Positions 37,997 through 46,557 of a DNA stretch of 64,000 bases are shown piece by piece. The DNA lies in NCBI RefSeq assembly GCF_029428875.1, contig NZ_JAJSOO010000001.1, positions 2,728,001 to 2,792,000 on the forward strand, given 5' to 3'. The notes beneath the pieces were generated by a model. The model was not told the origin of the DNA. It saw nothing but the letters and a program-made list of their open reading frames with translations, and searched no databases. The stretch comes from Streptomyces sp. JH34 (lineage in GTDB: Bacteria > Actinomycetota > Actinomycetes > Streptomycetales > Streptomycetaceae). Within the stretch, counting starts at the first letter, position 1. Each line of letters begins with the position of its first letter. The translations under genes and the position numbers were made by a program.

Positions 37997-38989
37997 GTGA
38001 CCATGCCCACCACTGCACCCTCTCCCGAGCCAGCGGCTCCGTCCGGGCAGGGAGGCAGCCCCTTCGCCGACGCGACGGCGTCCGAAGGCACGCTGCGCCG
38101 CTTCCTGCACGGGCTGCCCGGCGTCGACACCGTCGGCCTCGAAGCGCGCGCCGCCTCCCTCGGCACCCGTTCGATCAAGACGACCGCCAAGGCGTACGCC
38201 ATCGATCTCGCCATCTCGATGATCGACCTGACGACGCTGGAAGGCGCGGACACCCCGGGCAAGGTCCGGGCTCTGGCCGCCAAGGCGGTCAACCCCGACC
38301 CCACCGACCGCACGACCCCGCGCACCGCTGCCGTCTGTGTCTACCCCGACATGGCGGCGACCGCCGTCGCCGCGCTGGCCGGCTCCGGGGTGAAGGTCGC
38401 GTCCGTCGCGACGGCCTTCCCCGCGGGACGCGCCGCCCTGGACGTCAAGCTCGCGGACGTCCGCGACGCCGTGGCGGCGGGGGCCGACGAGATCGACATG
38501 GTGATCGACCGCGGCGCCTTCCTCTCCGGCCGCTACCTCAAGGTCTACGACGAGATCGTCGCCGTGAAGGCCGAGTGCGGCTCAGCGCGGCTGAAGGTGA
38601 TCTTCGAGACGGGTGAGCTGTCCACGTACGACAACATCCGCCGGGCCTCCTGGCTCGGGATGCTGGCGGGAGCGGACTTCATCAAGACGTCGACCGGCAA
38701 GGTCGGCACCAACGCCACCCCGGCGAACACCCTGCTGATGCTGGAGGCCGTGCGCGACTTCCGGGAGCAGACGGGCGTGCAGATCGGCGTGAAGCCGGCG
38801 GGCGGGATCCGCACCTCCAAGGACGCGATCAAGTTCCTCGTGCTGGTCAACGAGACCGCGGGCGAGGACTGGCTGGACAACCACTGGTTCCGCTTCGGCG
38901 CCTCCAGCCTGCTGAACGACCTGCTGATGCAGCGCCAGAAGCTCAGCACCGGCCGTTACTCCGGCCCCGATTACGTGACGGTGGACTGA
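37997..38989 (+). CDS. deoC: Deoxyribose-phosphate aldolase
   Basis: The 330-residue (beta/alpha)8 aldolase cleaves 2-deoxyribose-5-phosphate to acetaldehyde and glyceraldehyde-3-phosphate. The Schiff-base lysine is in ADFIKTSTGKVGTNAT, and the second active lysine is in VGVKPAGGIRT. The long N-terminal part (SIKTTAKAYAIDLAISMIDLTTLEG) resembles the longer, animal-like DERA group rather than the 220-residue bacillary type. GTG 37997 or ATG 38003 are possible starts, and neither has a ribosome site. It precedes the aldehyde dehydrogenase by 5 bp. Confidence 0.92.
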   Translation: MTMPTTAPSPEPAAPSGQGGSPFADATASEGTLRRFLHGLPGVDTVGLEARAASLGTRSIKTTAKAYAIDLAISMIDLTTLEGADTPGKVRALAAKAVNPDPTDRTTPRTAAVCVYPDMAATAVAALAGSGVKVASVATAFPAGRAALDVKLADVRDAVAAGADEIDMVIDRGAFLSGRYLKVYDEIVAVKAECGSARLKVIFETGELSTYDNIRRASWLGMLAGADFIKTSTGKVGTNATPANTLLMLEAVRDFREQTGVQIGVKPAGGIRTSKDAIKFLVLVNETAGEDWLDNHWFRFGASSLLNDLLMQRQKLSTGRYSGPDYVTVD

Positions 38990-38994
38990 TCCCC

Positions 38995-40458
38995 ATGGCA
39001 TCTGCTTTCGATTACGCGCCGGCACCGGAGTCCCGCTCCGTCGTCGACATCGCTCCCTCCTACGGCCTTTTCATCGACGGCGAGTTCACCGAGGCTGCCG
39101 ACGGCAAGGTCTTCAAGACGGTCAGTCCGTCCACCGAGGAGGTGCTCTCCGAGGTCGCGCGGGCGGGCACCGAGGACGTGGACCGGGCCGTGAAGGCGGC
39201 TCGCAGGGCGTTCGGGACGTGGTCGGCGCTCCCCGGCTCCGAGCGCGCCAAGTACCTGTTCCGGATCGCCAGGATCATCCAGGAGCGTTCGCGCGAACTG
39301 GCCGTCCTGGAGACCCTGGACAACGGCAAGCCGATCCGGGAGACCCGCGACGCGGACCTCCCGCTGGTCGCCGCGCACTTCTTCTACTACGCGGGCTGGG
39401 CCGACAAGCTCGACTACGCGGGGTTCGGCCGGAGGACGACAGAGGGAAACGCCGGCACGAACCCCCGCCCGCTCGGGGTGGCCGGCCAGATCATCCCGTG
39501 GAACTTCCCGCTGCTGATGCTGGCCTGGAAGATCGCCCCGGCGCTCGCCACCGGCAACACCGTGGTGCTGAAGCCCGCGGAGACGACACCCCTGTCCGCG
39601 CTGTTCTTCGCCGACATCTGCCGGCAGGCCGGCCTGCCCAAGGGCGTCGTCAACATCCTCACGGGGTACGGCGACGCGGGCGAGGCGCTCGTCTCGCACC
39701 CCGACGTGAACAAGGTCGCCTTCACCGGCTCGACCGCCGTGGGCAAGGCCATCGCCCGGCAGATCGCCGGCACGGACAAGAAGGCCACCCTCGAACTGGG
39801 CGGCAAGGGCGCGAACATCGTCTTCGACGACGCACCGGTCGACCAGGCCGTCGAGGGCATCGTCACGGGCATCTTCTTCAACCAGGGCCAGGTCTGCTGC
39901 GCGGGTTCGCGGCTCCTCGTGCAGGAGTCCGTGCACGACGAGGTGCTGCACGCCCTCAAGCGCAGGCTGTCCACGCTCAGGCTCGGCGACCCGCTGGACA
40001 AGAACACCGACATCGGTGCGATCAACTCCGCGGAGCAGCTCGCCCGGATCGGCGCGCTCGTCGAGACCGGCGAGGCCGAGGGCGCCGAACGCTGGTCCGC
40101 GCCGTGCGAACTGCCCTCCTCGGGTTACTGGTTCGCGCCGACCCTCTTCACCGGGGTCACCCAGGCGCACACCGTCGCCCGCGACGAGATCTTCGGCCCG
40201 GTGCTTTCGGTGCTGACCTTCCGCACGCCGGACGAAGCCGTCGCCAAGGCCAACAACACGCAGTACGGCCTCTCGGCGGGCATCTGGACGGAGAAGGGCT
40301 CCCGCATCCTCGCGGTGGCGAACAAGCTCCGCGCCGGTGTGGTGTGGGCCAACACGTTCAACAAGTTCGACCCGACCTCGCCGTTCGGCGGATACAAGGA
40401 GTCGGGCTTCGGCCGCGAGGGCGGCCGTCACGGTCTGGAGGCCTACCTCGATGTCTGA
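38995..40458 (+). CDS. Aldehyde dehydrogenase
   Basis: The 487-residue NAD(P)-dependent aldehyde dehydrogenase has all catalytic parts: IIPWNFP (N170), the lysine in VLKPAE, E267 in LELGGKGANIVFDDA and the nucleophile in NQGQVCCAGSR (C301/C302). It starts 5 bp after deoC, so it probably oxidises the acetaldehyde released by the aldolase. Its stop overlaps the start of a shorter, catalytically incomplete homologue. Relatives of the ALDH16 group show the same pairing. Confidence 0.92.
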   Translation: MASAFDYAPAPESRSVVDIAPSYGLFIDGEFTEAADGKVFKTVSPSTEEVLSEVARAGTEDVDRAVKAARRAFGTWSALPGSERAKYLFRIARIIQERSRELAVLETLDNGKPIRETRDADLPLVAAHFFYYAGWADKLDYAGFGRRTTEGNAGTNPRPLGVAGQIIPWNFPLLMLAWKIAPALATGNTVVLKPAETTPLSALFFADICRQAGLPKGVVNILTGYGDAGEALVSHPDVNKVAFTGSTAVGKAIARQIAGTDKKATLELGGKGANIVFDDAPVDQAVEGIVTGIFFNQGQVCCAGSRLLVQESVHDEVLHALKRRLSTLRLGDPLDKNTDIGAINSAEQLARIGALVETGEAEGAERWSAPCELPSSGYWFAPTLFTGVTQAHTVARDEIFGPVLSVLTFRTPDEAVAKANNTQYGLSAGIWTEKGSRILAVANKLRAGVVWANTFNKFDPTSPFGGYKESGFGREGGRHGLEAYLDV

Positions 40459-41338
40459 CGGGCGACTGAGCGTCTTCAAGACCTACAAGCTGTACGTCGG
40501 GGGCAAGTTCCCCCGCTCCGAGAGCGGCCGGGTGTACGAGGTGAACGACTCGAAGGGCAGGTGGCTGGGACACGCCCCGCAGTCGTCCCGCAAGGACGCG
40601 CGTGACGCGGTCGTGGCCGCGCGCAAGGCGTTCGGCGGCTGGTCGGGCGCGACCGCGTACAACCGCGGGCAGATCCTCTACCGCGTCGCGGAGATGCTGG
40701 AGGGCCGCCGGGACCAGTTCGTCCGCGAGGTCGCGGACGCCGAGGGGCTGTCGAAGTCCAAGGCGGCGGCGGTCGTCGACGCGGCGGTCGACCGCTGGGT
40801 CTGGTACGCGGGCTGGACGGACAAGATCGGCCAGGTCGTGGGCGGGGTGAACCCGGTCGCGGGACCCTTCTTCAACCTGTCCACCCCGGAGCCGACGGGC
40901 GTGGTCGCGGTCCTGGCCCCGCAGGATTCGTCCTTCCTGGGTCTGGTCTCGGTGATCGCCCCGGTGATCGCCACGGGCAACACCGCGGTCGTCGTCGCGT
41001 CGGCGGACGCGCCGCTGCCCGCGCTCTCGTTCGGCGAGGTCCTGGCGACGTCGGACCTGCCGGGCGGTGTGGTGAACATCCTGTCGGGACGGGCGGCGGA
41101 GCTCGCGCCCACGCTGGCGTCCCACCAGGACGTCAACGCCATCGACCTCACGGGAGCCGACGCCGGTCTCGCGAAGGAGTCGGAGATCGCGGCGGCCGAC
41201 AACCTGAAGCGCGTCCTCCGTCCACAGGCTGTGGACTGGTCGGCCGATCCGGGGACACATCGTCTGACGGCCTTCCTGGAGACCAAGACGGTCTGGCACC
41301 CGACGGGCGCACTGGGAGCCTCCGGCTCCTCCTACTGA
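40451..41338 (+). CDS. Truncated, non-catalytic aldehyde dehydrogenase-like protein
   Basis: The 295-residue protein aligns with the N-terminal cofactor-binding part of aldehyde dehydrogenases (KLYVGGKFPRSESGRVYEV..., APQDSSFLGLVSVIAPVIATGNTAVVVAS). It stops before the catalytic Glu and Cys positions; family length is about 490. The Asn of the PWNFP motif is also changed (PQDSS). It overlaps the active dehydrogenase gene by 8 bases. A dimerisation or regulatory partner is inferred, as in the inactive second half of ALDH16. The reading frame is clean, so it does not look like decay. Confidence 0.85.
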   Translation: MSDGRLSVFKTYKLYVGGKFPRSESGRVYEVNDSKGRWLGHAPQSSRKDARDAVVAARKAFGGWSGATAYNRGQILYRVAEMLEGRRDQFVREVADAEGLSKSKAAAVVDAAVDRWVWYAGWTDKIGQVVGGVNPVAGPFFNLSTPEPTGVVAVLAPQDSSFLGLVSVIAPVIATGNTAVVVASADAPLPALSFGEVLATSDLPGGVVNILSGRAAELAPTLASHQDVNAIDLTGADAGLAKESEIAAADNLKRVLRPQAVDWSADPGTHRLTAFLETKTVWHPTGALGASGSSY

Positions 41339-41348
41339 CCCCGGGCAC

Positions 41349-41385
41349 GGGTGTGGGGCCGCCCCGCGCGGGCGGCCCCACACCC
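41349..41385. terminator. Bidirectional terminator after the deoC unit
   Basis: GGGTGTGGGGCCGCCC pairs with GGGCGGCCCCACACCC (16-bp perfect arms, 5-base loop). It separates the deoC-aldehyde dehydrogenase unit from a convergent secreted-protein gene. Confidence 0.85.
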
Positions 41386-41400
41386 ATGTGCGTACGACGG

Positions 41401-41826
41401 TCAGCCGGTGACCAGGCCCGTCACCTCTCCGACCACGGGCAGATCGCTGAGCGCGGCGCCGCTGGTCAGCGGATCGGTGACCAGCGCCGTGGTCACGGGC
41501 TTGAAATCGGCGACCTGGGTGCCCACCGCGTTGTCCAGCGGGTCCACGCCCGTCCCGGCCAGCGGGTCGATCTGCAGGTCGGTGACGGGCTTGACGGCCC
41601 CGGCGAGCCCGTAACCGAGCGCGCTGGTCAGCGCGGGCGCCGCCGCGTCCCCGACCGCCCCGAGCGTGCTGTCCGCGGTGTCCGCGCCGGTCGCGGGCGG
41701 GGCGGGCAGCGGCGCGGCCTGGGCCGCCGCCCCGCCGGCGCCGAGTGCCGCGCCCAGCGCGGTGAGGGTCAGACCGGCACGCAGCAGAGTGCGGTGCCGG
41801 GGCTTGGACAGTGCATGACGTGCCAT
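41401..41826 (-). CDS. Small secreted protein, function unknown
   Basis: The 141-residue precursor has a twin-positive start (MARHALSKPRHRTLLRAG), a hydrophobic core and a cleavage site near AQAAPLPAPP. The mature part is low in charged residues and rich in A, L, V, G, T and D, with repeated DPLxGxxxDPLDN and VTDPLTSG phrases. It has no cysteine. Streptomycetes carry several such proteins; the one at 47616-47915 is similar in style. Function is unknown. Confidence 0.65.
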   Translation of the reverse strand: MARHALSKPRHRTLLRAGLTLTALGAALGAGGAAAQAAPLPAPPATGADTADSTLGAVGDAAAPALTSALGYGLAGAVKPVTDLQIDPLAGTGVDPLDNAVGTQVADFKPVTTALVTDPLTSGAALSDLPVVGEVTGLVTG

Positions 41827-41889
41827 GTTTTCCCACCTGATCGGGACGTGTCGGGTAATCATCCGTGCGCGCAGAGTAGTTGAGGTGTG

Positions 41890-42594
41890 ATGCTCGATAC
41901 CAACAGGACCTCCCGGGGATCCCCTACGCGGGTCAATGCCTCACACTTCTGTTCTGTGAGTTCCCAACCGATCCCCACGCGCGTCGTGCTGCTCGCCGGT
42001 CCGTCCGGCTCCGGCAAGTCCTCCCTCGCGGCCCGCAGCGGTCTCCCGGTGCTTCGCCTGGACGACTTCTACAAAGAGGGAAACGACCCGACACTGCCGC
42101 GGGTCACCGGCAGCACGGACATCGACTGGGATTCCGCCCTGTCCTGGGACGCGGACGGCGCCGTCGCGGCCGTGGCGGAGCTGTGCGCCACCGGGCGTAC
42201 GTCCGTCCCCCTGTACGACATCGCCACGAGCGCGCGGACGGGCCAGGAGACGCTCGACATCGAGCGCACGCCCCTGTTCGTCGCCGAGGGCATCTTCGCG
42301 GCGGACATAGTGGAGCGCTGCCAGGAACTGGGCCTGCTCGCGGACGCTCTGTGCCTGCGCGGCCGGCCGGTGACGACGTTCCGCCGGCGGCTGCTGCGCG
42401 ATCTGCGCGAGGGGCGGAAGTCGGTGCCGTTCCTGCTGCGCCGCGGCTGGCGGCTGATGAGGGCCGAGCGGGGCATCGTGGCCCGCCAGACGGCGCTCGG
42501 CGCGTACCCCTGCGGCAAGGACGAGGCGCTGGGCCGGCTCGCCTCAGCGGCGGCCGGGCGCTGCCGGACCCCGCGGAGCCGGGTGCCGAACTGA
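41890..42594 (+). CDS. udk: Uridine kinase family protein
   Basis: This P-loop kinase of about 234 residues has Walker A VVLLAGPSGSGKSS and the uridine-kinase-like LRLDDFYKEGND with the acidic residues that bind magnesium, then DIDWDSALSWD and VAEGIFAADI. It would phosphorylate uridine or cytidine and so salvage pyrimidine nucleosides. ATG 41890 has GAGG nearby. GTG 41956, just before the conserved part, is the alternative start. It continues the nucleoside theme of the region, but only a weak half-match to the palindrome lies in front. Confidence 0.85.
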   Translation: MLDTNRTSRGSPTRVNASHFCSVSSQPIPTRVVLLAGPSGSGKSSLAARSGLPVLRLDDFYKEGNDPTLPRVTGSTDIDWDSALSWDADGAVAAVAELCATGRTSVPLYDIATSARTGQETLDIERTPLFVAEGIFAADIVERCQELGLLADALCLRGRPVTTFRRRLLRDLREGRKSVPFLLRRGWRLMRAERGIVARQTALGAYPCGKDEALGRLASAAAGRCRTPRSRVPN

Positions 42595-42631
42595 GCCGCC
42601 GGCCGTGACGCGCGGCCCCGGGCACGCGCGA

Positions 42632-42668
42632 CGGGGGCGGACAGGACCCCCCGGCCTGTCCGCCCCCG
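42632..42668. terminator. Terminator after the uridine kinase gene
   Basis: CGGGGGCGGACAGG pairs with CCTGTCCGCCCCCG (14 bp, 9-base loop). It lies between the convergent uridine kinase and sigQ genes. Confidence 0.8.
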
Positions 42669-42716
42669 CTGCGTGCTACCCCCGTACCGCCGCCTCCCCC
42701 GAGGCTGCGGCCTTTT

Positions 42717-42776
42717 TCCCCCGTGTCCCCCGTGTCCCCCGTTTCCCGTCCCCCCGGGCCCCGTTCCCCCCGCAGA
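42717..42776. repeat. C-rich imperfect tandem repeat after sigQ
   Basis: About 60 bases consist of CCCCCGT-type units: CCCCCGTGT twice, then CCCCCGTTTCCCGT and further C runs. The stretch lies directly beyond the sigQ stop, and the complementary RNA would be a G-rich tract. It could slow polymerase or form a G-quadruplex in the sigQ transcript. Confidence 0.6.
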
Positions 42777-42778
42777 CC

Positions 42779-43528
42779 TCAGGCCACCAGCTCGCCGAAG
42801 GACTCCTCCTCGTCACGTCCGAAGCTGAGGACCTCGTCCTCGCGCAGCCGGCGGAGCGACCGCCAGATGCTCGACTTCACCGTGCCGACACTGATGTCGA
42901 GGATGGACGCGATCTCCGGGTCCGTGCGGCCCTCGTAGTAGCGGAGGACCAGCATGGTGCGCTGGAGTTCGGGCAGCCGCGCGAGCGCCTGCCAGAGCAC
43001 CGCCCGCAGTTCCGTGCCCCGCATCGCGTCCGTGTCGCCGACCGTCTCCGGCAGCTCCTCGGTCGGGTACTCGTTGAGCTTGCGCCTGCGCCAGGCGCTG
43101 ATGTGCAGGTTGGTCATGGTGCGGCGGAGGTATCCGCCGACCGCCGCCTTGTCGCTGATCCTGTCCCAGGCCCGGTACGTCGAGAAGAGGGCGCTCTGCA
43201 GCAGGTCCTCGGCCTCGTACCGGTCGCCGGTCAGGTGGTAGGCGGTCGCGTACAGGGAGGCACGGCGCTCCTGGACGTAGGCGGTGAACGCGGCTTCGGC
43301 GTCCTCCGTCCGGTCCGGGAGCGACCGGTCCCCCGAGCCCTCCCCGTACGCGCTTCCCCCGTTTTCCCCCGTGGGCACGTCAACCATCGTCAGGTACGAC
43401 GAGTGCTGACGCCCGGCGCCACGTGCACGCCCCCGTCCTGCGGCACCGGACTTCTCCGGGCTCCTCCCGACGTCGTGAAGGCGCGTGACAACTGCGCTTG
43501 AGGTGCTGCTGTGCAGTGCGTTCATCAT
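42779..43528 (-). CDS. sigQ: SigQ-like RNA polymerase sigma factor (ECF / SigE family)
   Basis: The 249-residue sigma factor has region 2 (YATAYHLTGDRYEAEDLLQS, then AVGGYLRRTMTNLHISAWRRRK) and region 4 (LPELQRTMLVLRYYEGRTDPEIASILDISVGTVKSSIWRSLRRL). An N-terminal extension of about 85 residues is unusual for an ECF factor. It is divergent from afsQ1, which identifies it as sigQ of the AfsQ system, known in S. coelicolor to affect antibiotic production. The start at 43528 (two Met codons) follows GGGGGG. An AfsQ1-type box lies in the shared promoter. Confidence 0.9.
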   Translation of the reverse strand: MMNALHSSTSSAVVTRLHDVGRSPEKSGAAGRGRARGAGRQHSSYLTMVDVPTGENGGSAYGEGSGDRSLPDRTEDAEAAFTAYVQERRASLYATAYHLTGDRYEAEDLLQSALFSTYRAWDRISDKAAVGGYLRRTMTNLHISAWRRRKLNEYPTEELPETVGDTDAMRGTELRAVLWQALARLPELQRTMLVLRYYEGRTDPEIASILDISVGTVKSSIWRSLRRLREDEVLSFGRDEEESFGELVA

Positions 43529-43611
43529 CTGGCGCCCCCCATCGGTGGAGTCCGTTCGTTCCGTGTGCCACTGAGCTTGCCGGGGCGATTTCATGGCGCT
43601 GTCCCCCGACT

Positions 43612-43627
43612 GTCACAGGGCTGTCAC
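43612..43627. promoter_or_regulatory. AfsQ1-type box in the sigQ-afsQ1 intergenic region
   Basis: Two GTCAC half-sites form a direct repeat at 11-bp spacing (GTCAC-N6-GTCAC). This fits the GTnAC-N6-GTnAC consensus I recall for AfsQ1. It lies 84 bases from the sigQ start and 71 from the afsQ1 start, so it can control both genes. Confidence 0.75.
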
Positions 43628-43697
43628 AGGGCATGTCGGCCGATCAACTCGGGGGGATTGTCGAAACGTGGCACCACCATGGGCCAGAATGGCCCAC

Positions 43698-44375
43698 GTG
43701 CCTTTCCTGTTGCTGATCGAGGACGACGACGCCATCCGCACAGCCCTCGAACTCTCGCTGTCACGCCAGGGCCACCGTGTGGCCACCGCGGCGACGGGAG
43801 AGGACGGCCTGGAGCTGCTCCGGGAGCAGCGGCCGGACCTGGTCGTGCTGGACGTGATGCTGCCCGGGATCGACGGTTTCGAGGTCTGCCGGCGGATCCG
43901 GCGCACCGACCAACTGCCGATCATTCTGCTGACCGCGCGCAGCGACGACATCGACGTCGTGGTGGGACTGGAGTCCGGCGCGGACGACTACGTGGTGAAA
44001 CCCGTACAGGGCCGGGTGCTCGACGCCCGTATCCGCGCGGTCCTGCGCCGCGGGGAGAGGGAGTCCACCGACTCGGCGACGTTCGGGAGTGTCGTCATCG
44101 ACCGCTCGGCGATGACCGTCACCAAGAACGGGGAGGACCTGCAGCTCACGCCGACCGAGCTGCGGCTCCTGCTCGAACTGAGCCGCCGCCCCGGACAGGC
44201 CCTGTCCCGGCAGCAGTTGCTGCGTCTCGTGTGGGAGCACGACTACCTCGGTGACTCCCGGCTGGTGGACGCCTGTGTGCAGCGGCTGCGGGCGAAGGTC
44301 GAGGACGTGCCGTCCTCGCCGACCCTGATCCGTACCGTGCGCGGTGTGGGCTACCGGCTGGATTCGCCTCAGTGA
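43698..44375 (+). CDS. afsQ1: Response regulator AfsQ1 (OmpR family)
   Basis: The 225-residue regulator starts VPFLLLIEDDDAIRTALELS and matches S. coelicolor AfsQ1, as I remember it, nearly throughout. It has the phospho-acceptor D52 in VVLDVMLPG, the receiver lysine in YVVKPVQGRVLDARI and a winged-helix OmpR output domain (about 130-222). The system responds to nitrogen/glutamate status and switches antibiotic gene activation. The GTG start at 43698 gives the known length. The gene overlaps afsQ2 by 4 bases. Confidence 0.96.
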   Translation: MPFLLLIEDDDAIRTALELSLSRQGHRVATAATGEDGLELLREQRPDLVVLDVMLPGIDGFEVCRRIRRTDQLPIILLTARSDDIDVVVGLESGADDYVVKPVQGRVLDARIRAVLRRGERESTDSATFGSVVIDRSAMTVTKNGEDLQLTPTELRLLLELSRRPGQALSRQQLLRLVWEHDYLGDSRLVDACVQRLRAKVEDVPSSPTLIRTVRGVGYRLDSPQ

Positions 44376-45904
44376 GCGATTCCGCGAAACGCTCCATACT
44401 CGCGGGTCTTCGCTGGACCAGCCTGCGGTTGCGCCTTCTGATCGTGTTCGCGCTGGTGGCCCTGACGGCGGCGGTGTCCGCGTCGGGCATCGCGTACTGG
44501 CTCAACCGCGAGGCGGTCCTGACGCGTACGCAGGACACGGCGCTCGGCGACTTCCGCCGTCAGATGCAGAACCGGGCCGCGTCGCTGCCGCTGGAGCCCA
44601 CCGCGGACGATCTGCGGGACGCGGCCGAGCAGATGGCGCACAGCGGCCCGGGCTACCACGTGCTGCTGATCGGCACCCACGACGGCAAGCCCGTCACCGG
44701 TTCGTCCGACCTGGACTCGTTCACCAAGGCCGACGTGCCCGCCTCGCTGCAGAAGCAGGTGAACAAGAAGCAACCGCTGACGTCGGCCAACACCTACGAG
44801 TACCACCTGTTCTGGCAGCGTACGACGCTGGGCAACACGCCTTATCTGGTGGCGGGTACGAAGATCATCGGCGGTGGTCCTGCCGGGTACATGCTGAAGT
44901 CGCTCGACCAGGAGCGGGAGGACCTCAGTTCGCTGGCGTGGTCCCTGGGGATCGCGACGGCGCTGGCCCTGGTGGGCTCGGCGCTGCTGGCCCAGGCCGC
45001 GGCGACGACCGTGCTGCGGCCGGTGCAACGGCTCGGTGACGCGGCGCGCAAGCTCGGCGAGGGCAAGCTCGACACCCGTCTCGTGGTCTCCGGCACCGAT
45101 GAACTCGCCGACCTCTCCCATACGTTCAACAAGGCCGCGAGCTCCCTGGAGAAGAAGGTCGCCGACATGAGCGCGCGGGAGGAGTCGAGCCGCCGCTTCG
45201 TGGCCGACATGTCCCACGAGCTGCGCACCCCGCTGACCGCGATCACGGCGGTCGCCGAGGTGCTGGAGGACGAGGCGGACAGCCTGGACCCGATGATCGC
45301 TCCGGCCGTGCACCTGGTGGTGAGCGAGACCCGCCGGCTGAACGACCTGGTCGAGAACCTCATGGAGGTCACCCGTTTCGACGCCGGCACCGCACGGCTC
45401 GTCCTGGACACGGTCGACGTCGCGGACCAGGTGACCGCCTGCATCGACGCCCGGGCCTGGCTGGACGCGGTCGATCTCGACGCGGAGCGCGGCATCATGG
45501 TGCGGCTGGATCCGCGCCGGCTCGACGTGATCCTGGCGAATCTGATCGGCAACGCCCTCAAGCACGGCGGTTCGCCGGTACGGGTCTCCGTACGGACCGA
45601 CGAGGACGAGCTGGTCATCGAGGTGCGCGACCACGGGCCGGGCATCCCCGAGGAAGTCCTGCCCCATGTGTTCGACCGCTTCTACAAGGCGAGTGCCTCA
45701 CGCCCCCGCTCCGAGGGCAGCGGTCTCGGCCTGTCCATCGCGGTGGAGAACGCCCACATCCACGGTGGCGACATCACCGCATCGAATCTTCCGGACGGCG
45801 AGGGCGCGGTGTTCGTGCTGCGGCTCCCGCGGGACGCGGAGCGGCTGACCGGTGCTCCTGGGTCGGACGACCCGGACGGCGACGAGAAGGGCGGCGCGGC
45901 GTGA
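44372..45904 (+). CDS. afsQ2: Sensor histidine kinase AfsQ2
   Basis: The 510-residue kinase has two transmembrane helices (about 22-42 and 188-208) flanking an extracellular sensor domain, then HAMP, a DHp domain with H282 in DMSHELRTPLTA, and an ATPase domain with LIGNALKHGG, DHGPGIPEE and SEGSGLGLSI. It is the partner of AfsQ1 and overlaps it by 4 bases. The C-terminal tail is acidic. All catalytic motifs are intact. Confidence 0.95.
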   Translation: MSDSAKRSILAGLRWTSLRLRLLIVFALVALTAAVSASGIAYWLNREAVLTRTQDTALGDFRRQMQNRAASLPLEPTADDLRDAAEQMAHSGPGYHVLLIGTHDGKPVTGSSDLDSFTKADVPASLQKQVNKKQPLTSANTYEYHLFWQRTTLGNTPYLVAGTKIIGGGPAGYMLKSLDQEREDLSSLAWSLGIATALALVGSALLAQAAATTVLRPVQRLGDAARKLGEGKLDTRLVVSGTDELADLSHTFNKAASSLEKKVADMSAREESSRRFVADMSHELRTPLTAITAVAEVLEDEADSLDPMIAPAVHLVVSETRRLNDLVENLMEVTRFDAGTARLVLDTVDVADQVTACIDARAWLDAVDLDAERGIMVRLDPRRLDVILANLIGNALKHGGSPVRVSVRTDEDELVIEVRDHGPGIPEEVLPHVFDRFYKASASRPRSEGSGLGLSIAVENAHIHGGDITASNLPDGEGAVFVLRLPRDAERLTGAPGSDDPDGDEKGGAA

Positions 45905-46557
45905 TGCGCGGCGAGCGGACGTACGGCGCACCGCGCGGGGGTCGTACGGTGCGGGGGCGTCGCGGGGCCGTTGCCGCGCTGGCCGCCGTGGTGGCGGGTG
46001 CGGCGCTGGCCACGGGCTGCGGCATCCGCAGCACGTCGGTCCCGGTGGACGCCGGGGCGGCACCCTCCCGGATGCCGTGCCGGACCGCGTCGGAGGCGGC
46101 GGCGACCGCACCGCCGCCGGAGAGCGTCTCCGTGCGGATCTACCTGGTCTGCGCCTCCCAGCTGGTGACGGTGGAGCGCACGGTCGAGATCGACGAGTCG
46201 CGGTCCGACCCCCTCCTGGTCGCACAGGCGCTCCTGGGCGAGTTGCAGGGGGAGCCGGACTCCGACGAGCGGCGCGCCGGTTTCTCCACCGACGTTCCGG
46301 CGGGGCTGCGGGTCTCCGCCGCACGCAAGGGGGACCCGGCCGGGACACTGCGGCTCAGCGAGCAGCCGGACGACCTGCCGGCCGAGGCGCTCGCGCAGGT
46401 CGTGTGCTCCTACGCGGACAACGAGTCCCTCGGATCCGGGGGGTCGGTCATGCTCGGCGGACCGGGGAAGTACACGCCGCGGGGCTATCTCTGCACGTCG
46501 GAGACGAAGAGCCGGCCGGGCGAGGTACCCACCCTGGGGGCGCTCGAGCTGTCCTGA
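45901..46557 (+). CDS. Lipoprotein of the afsQ operon with GerMN-like domain
   Basis: The 218-residue precursor has a lipobox LATGC (C40) after a basic, long n-region. The mature part contains SVRIYLVCASQLVTVERTVEIDE and LLVAQALLGELQGEPDSDE, a pattern like the GerMN domain of spore-germination and two-component-associated lipoproteins. It overlaps afsQ2 by 4 bases and is the third gene of that operon. An LpqB-like role as a modulator of the sensor kinase is inferred from position. Confidence 0.85.
   Translation: MMRGERTYGAPRGGRTVRGRRGAVAALAAVVAGAALATGCGIRSTSVPVDAGAAPSRMPCRTASEAAATAPPPESVSVRIYLVCASQLVTVERTVEIDESRSDPLLVAQALLGELQGEPDSDERRAGFSTDVPAGLRVSAARKGDPAGTLRLSEQPDDLPAEALAQVVCSYADNESLGSGGSVMLGGPGKYTPRGYLCTSETKSRPGEVPTLGALELS

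Noticed and set aside
41931..41942. Possible regulon palindrome upstream of the uridine kinase (TACGCGGGTCA)
   Set aside because: Only the left half agrees with CTACGCGCGTAG, so it is not counted as a seventh site.
42632..42668. Hairpin after uridine kinase as a riboswitch
   Set aside because: It is a simple perfect stem between convergent genes, as expected for a terminator; no aptamer-like structure is visible.
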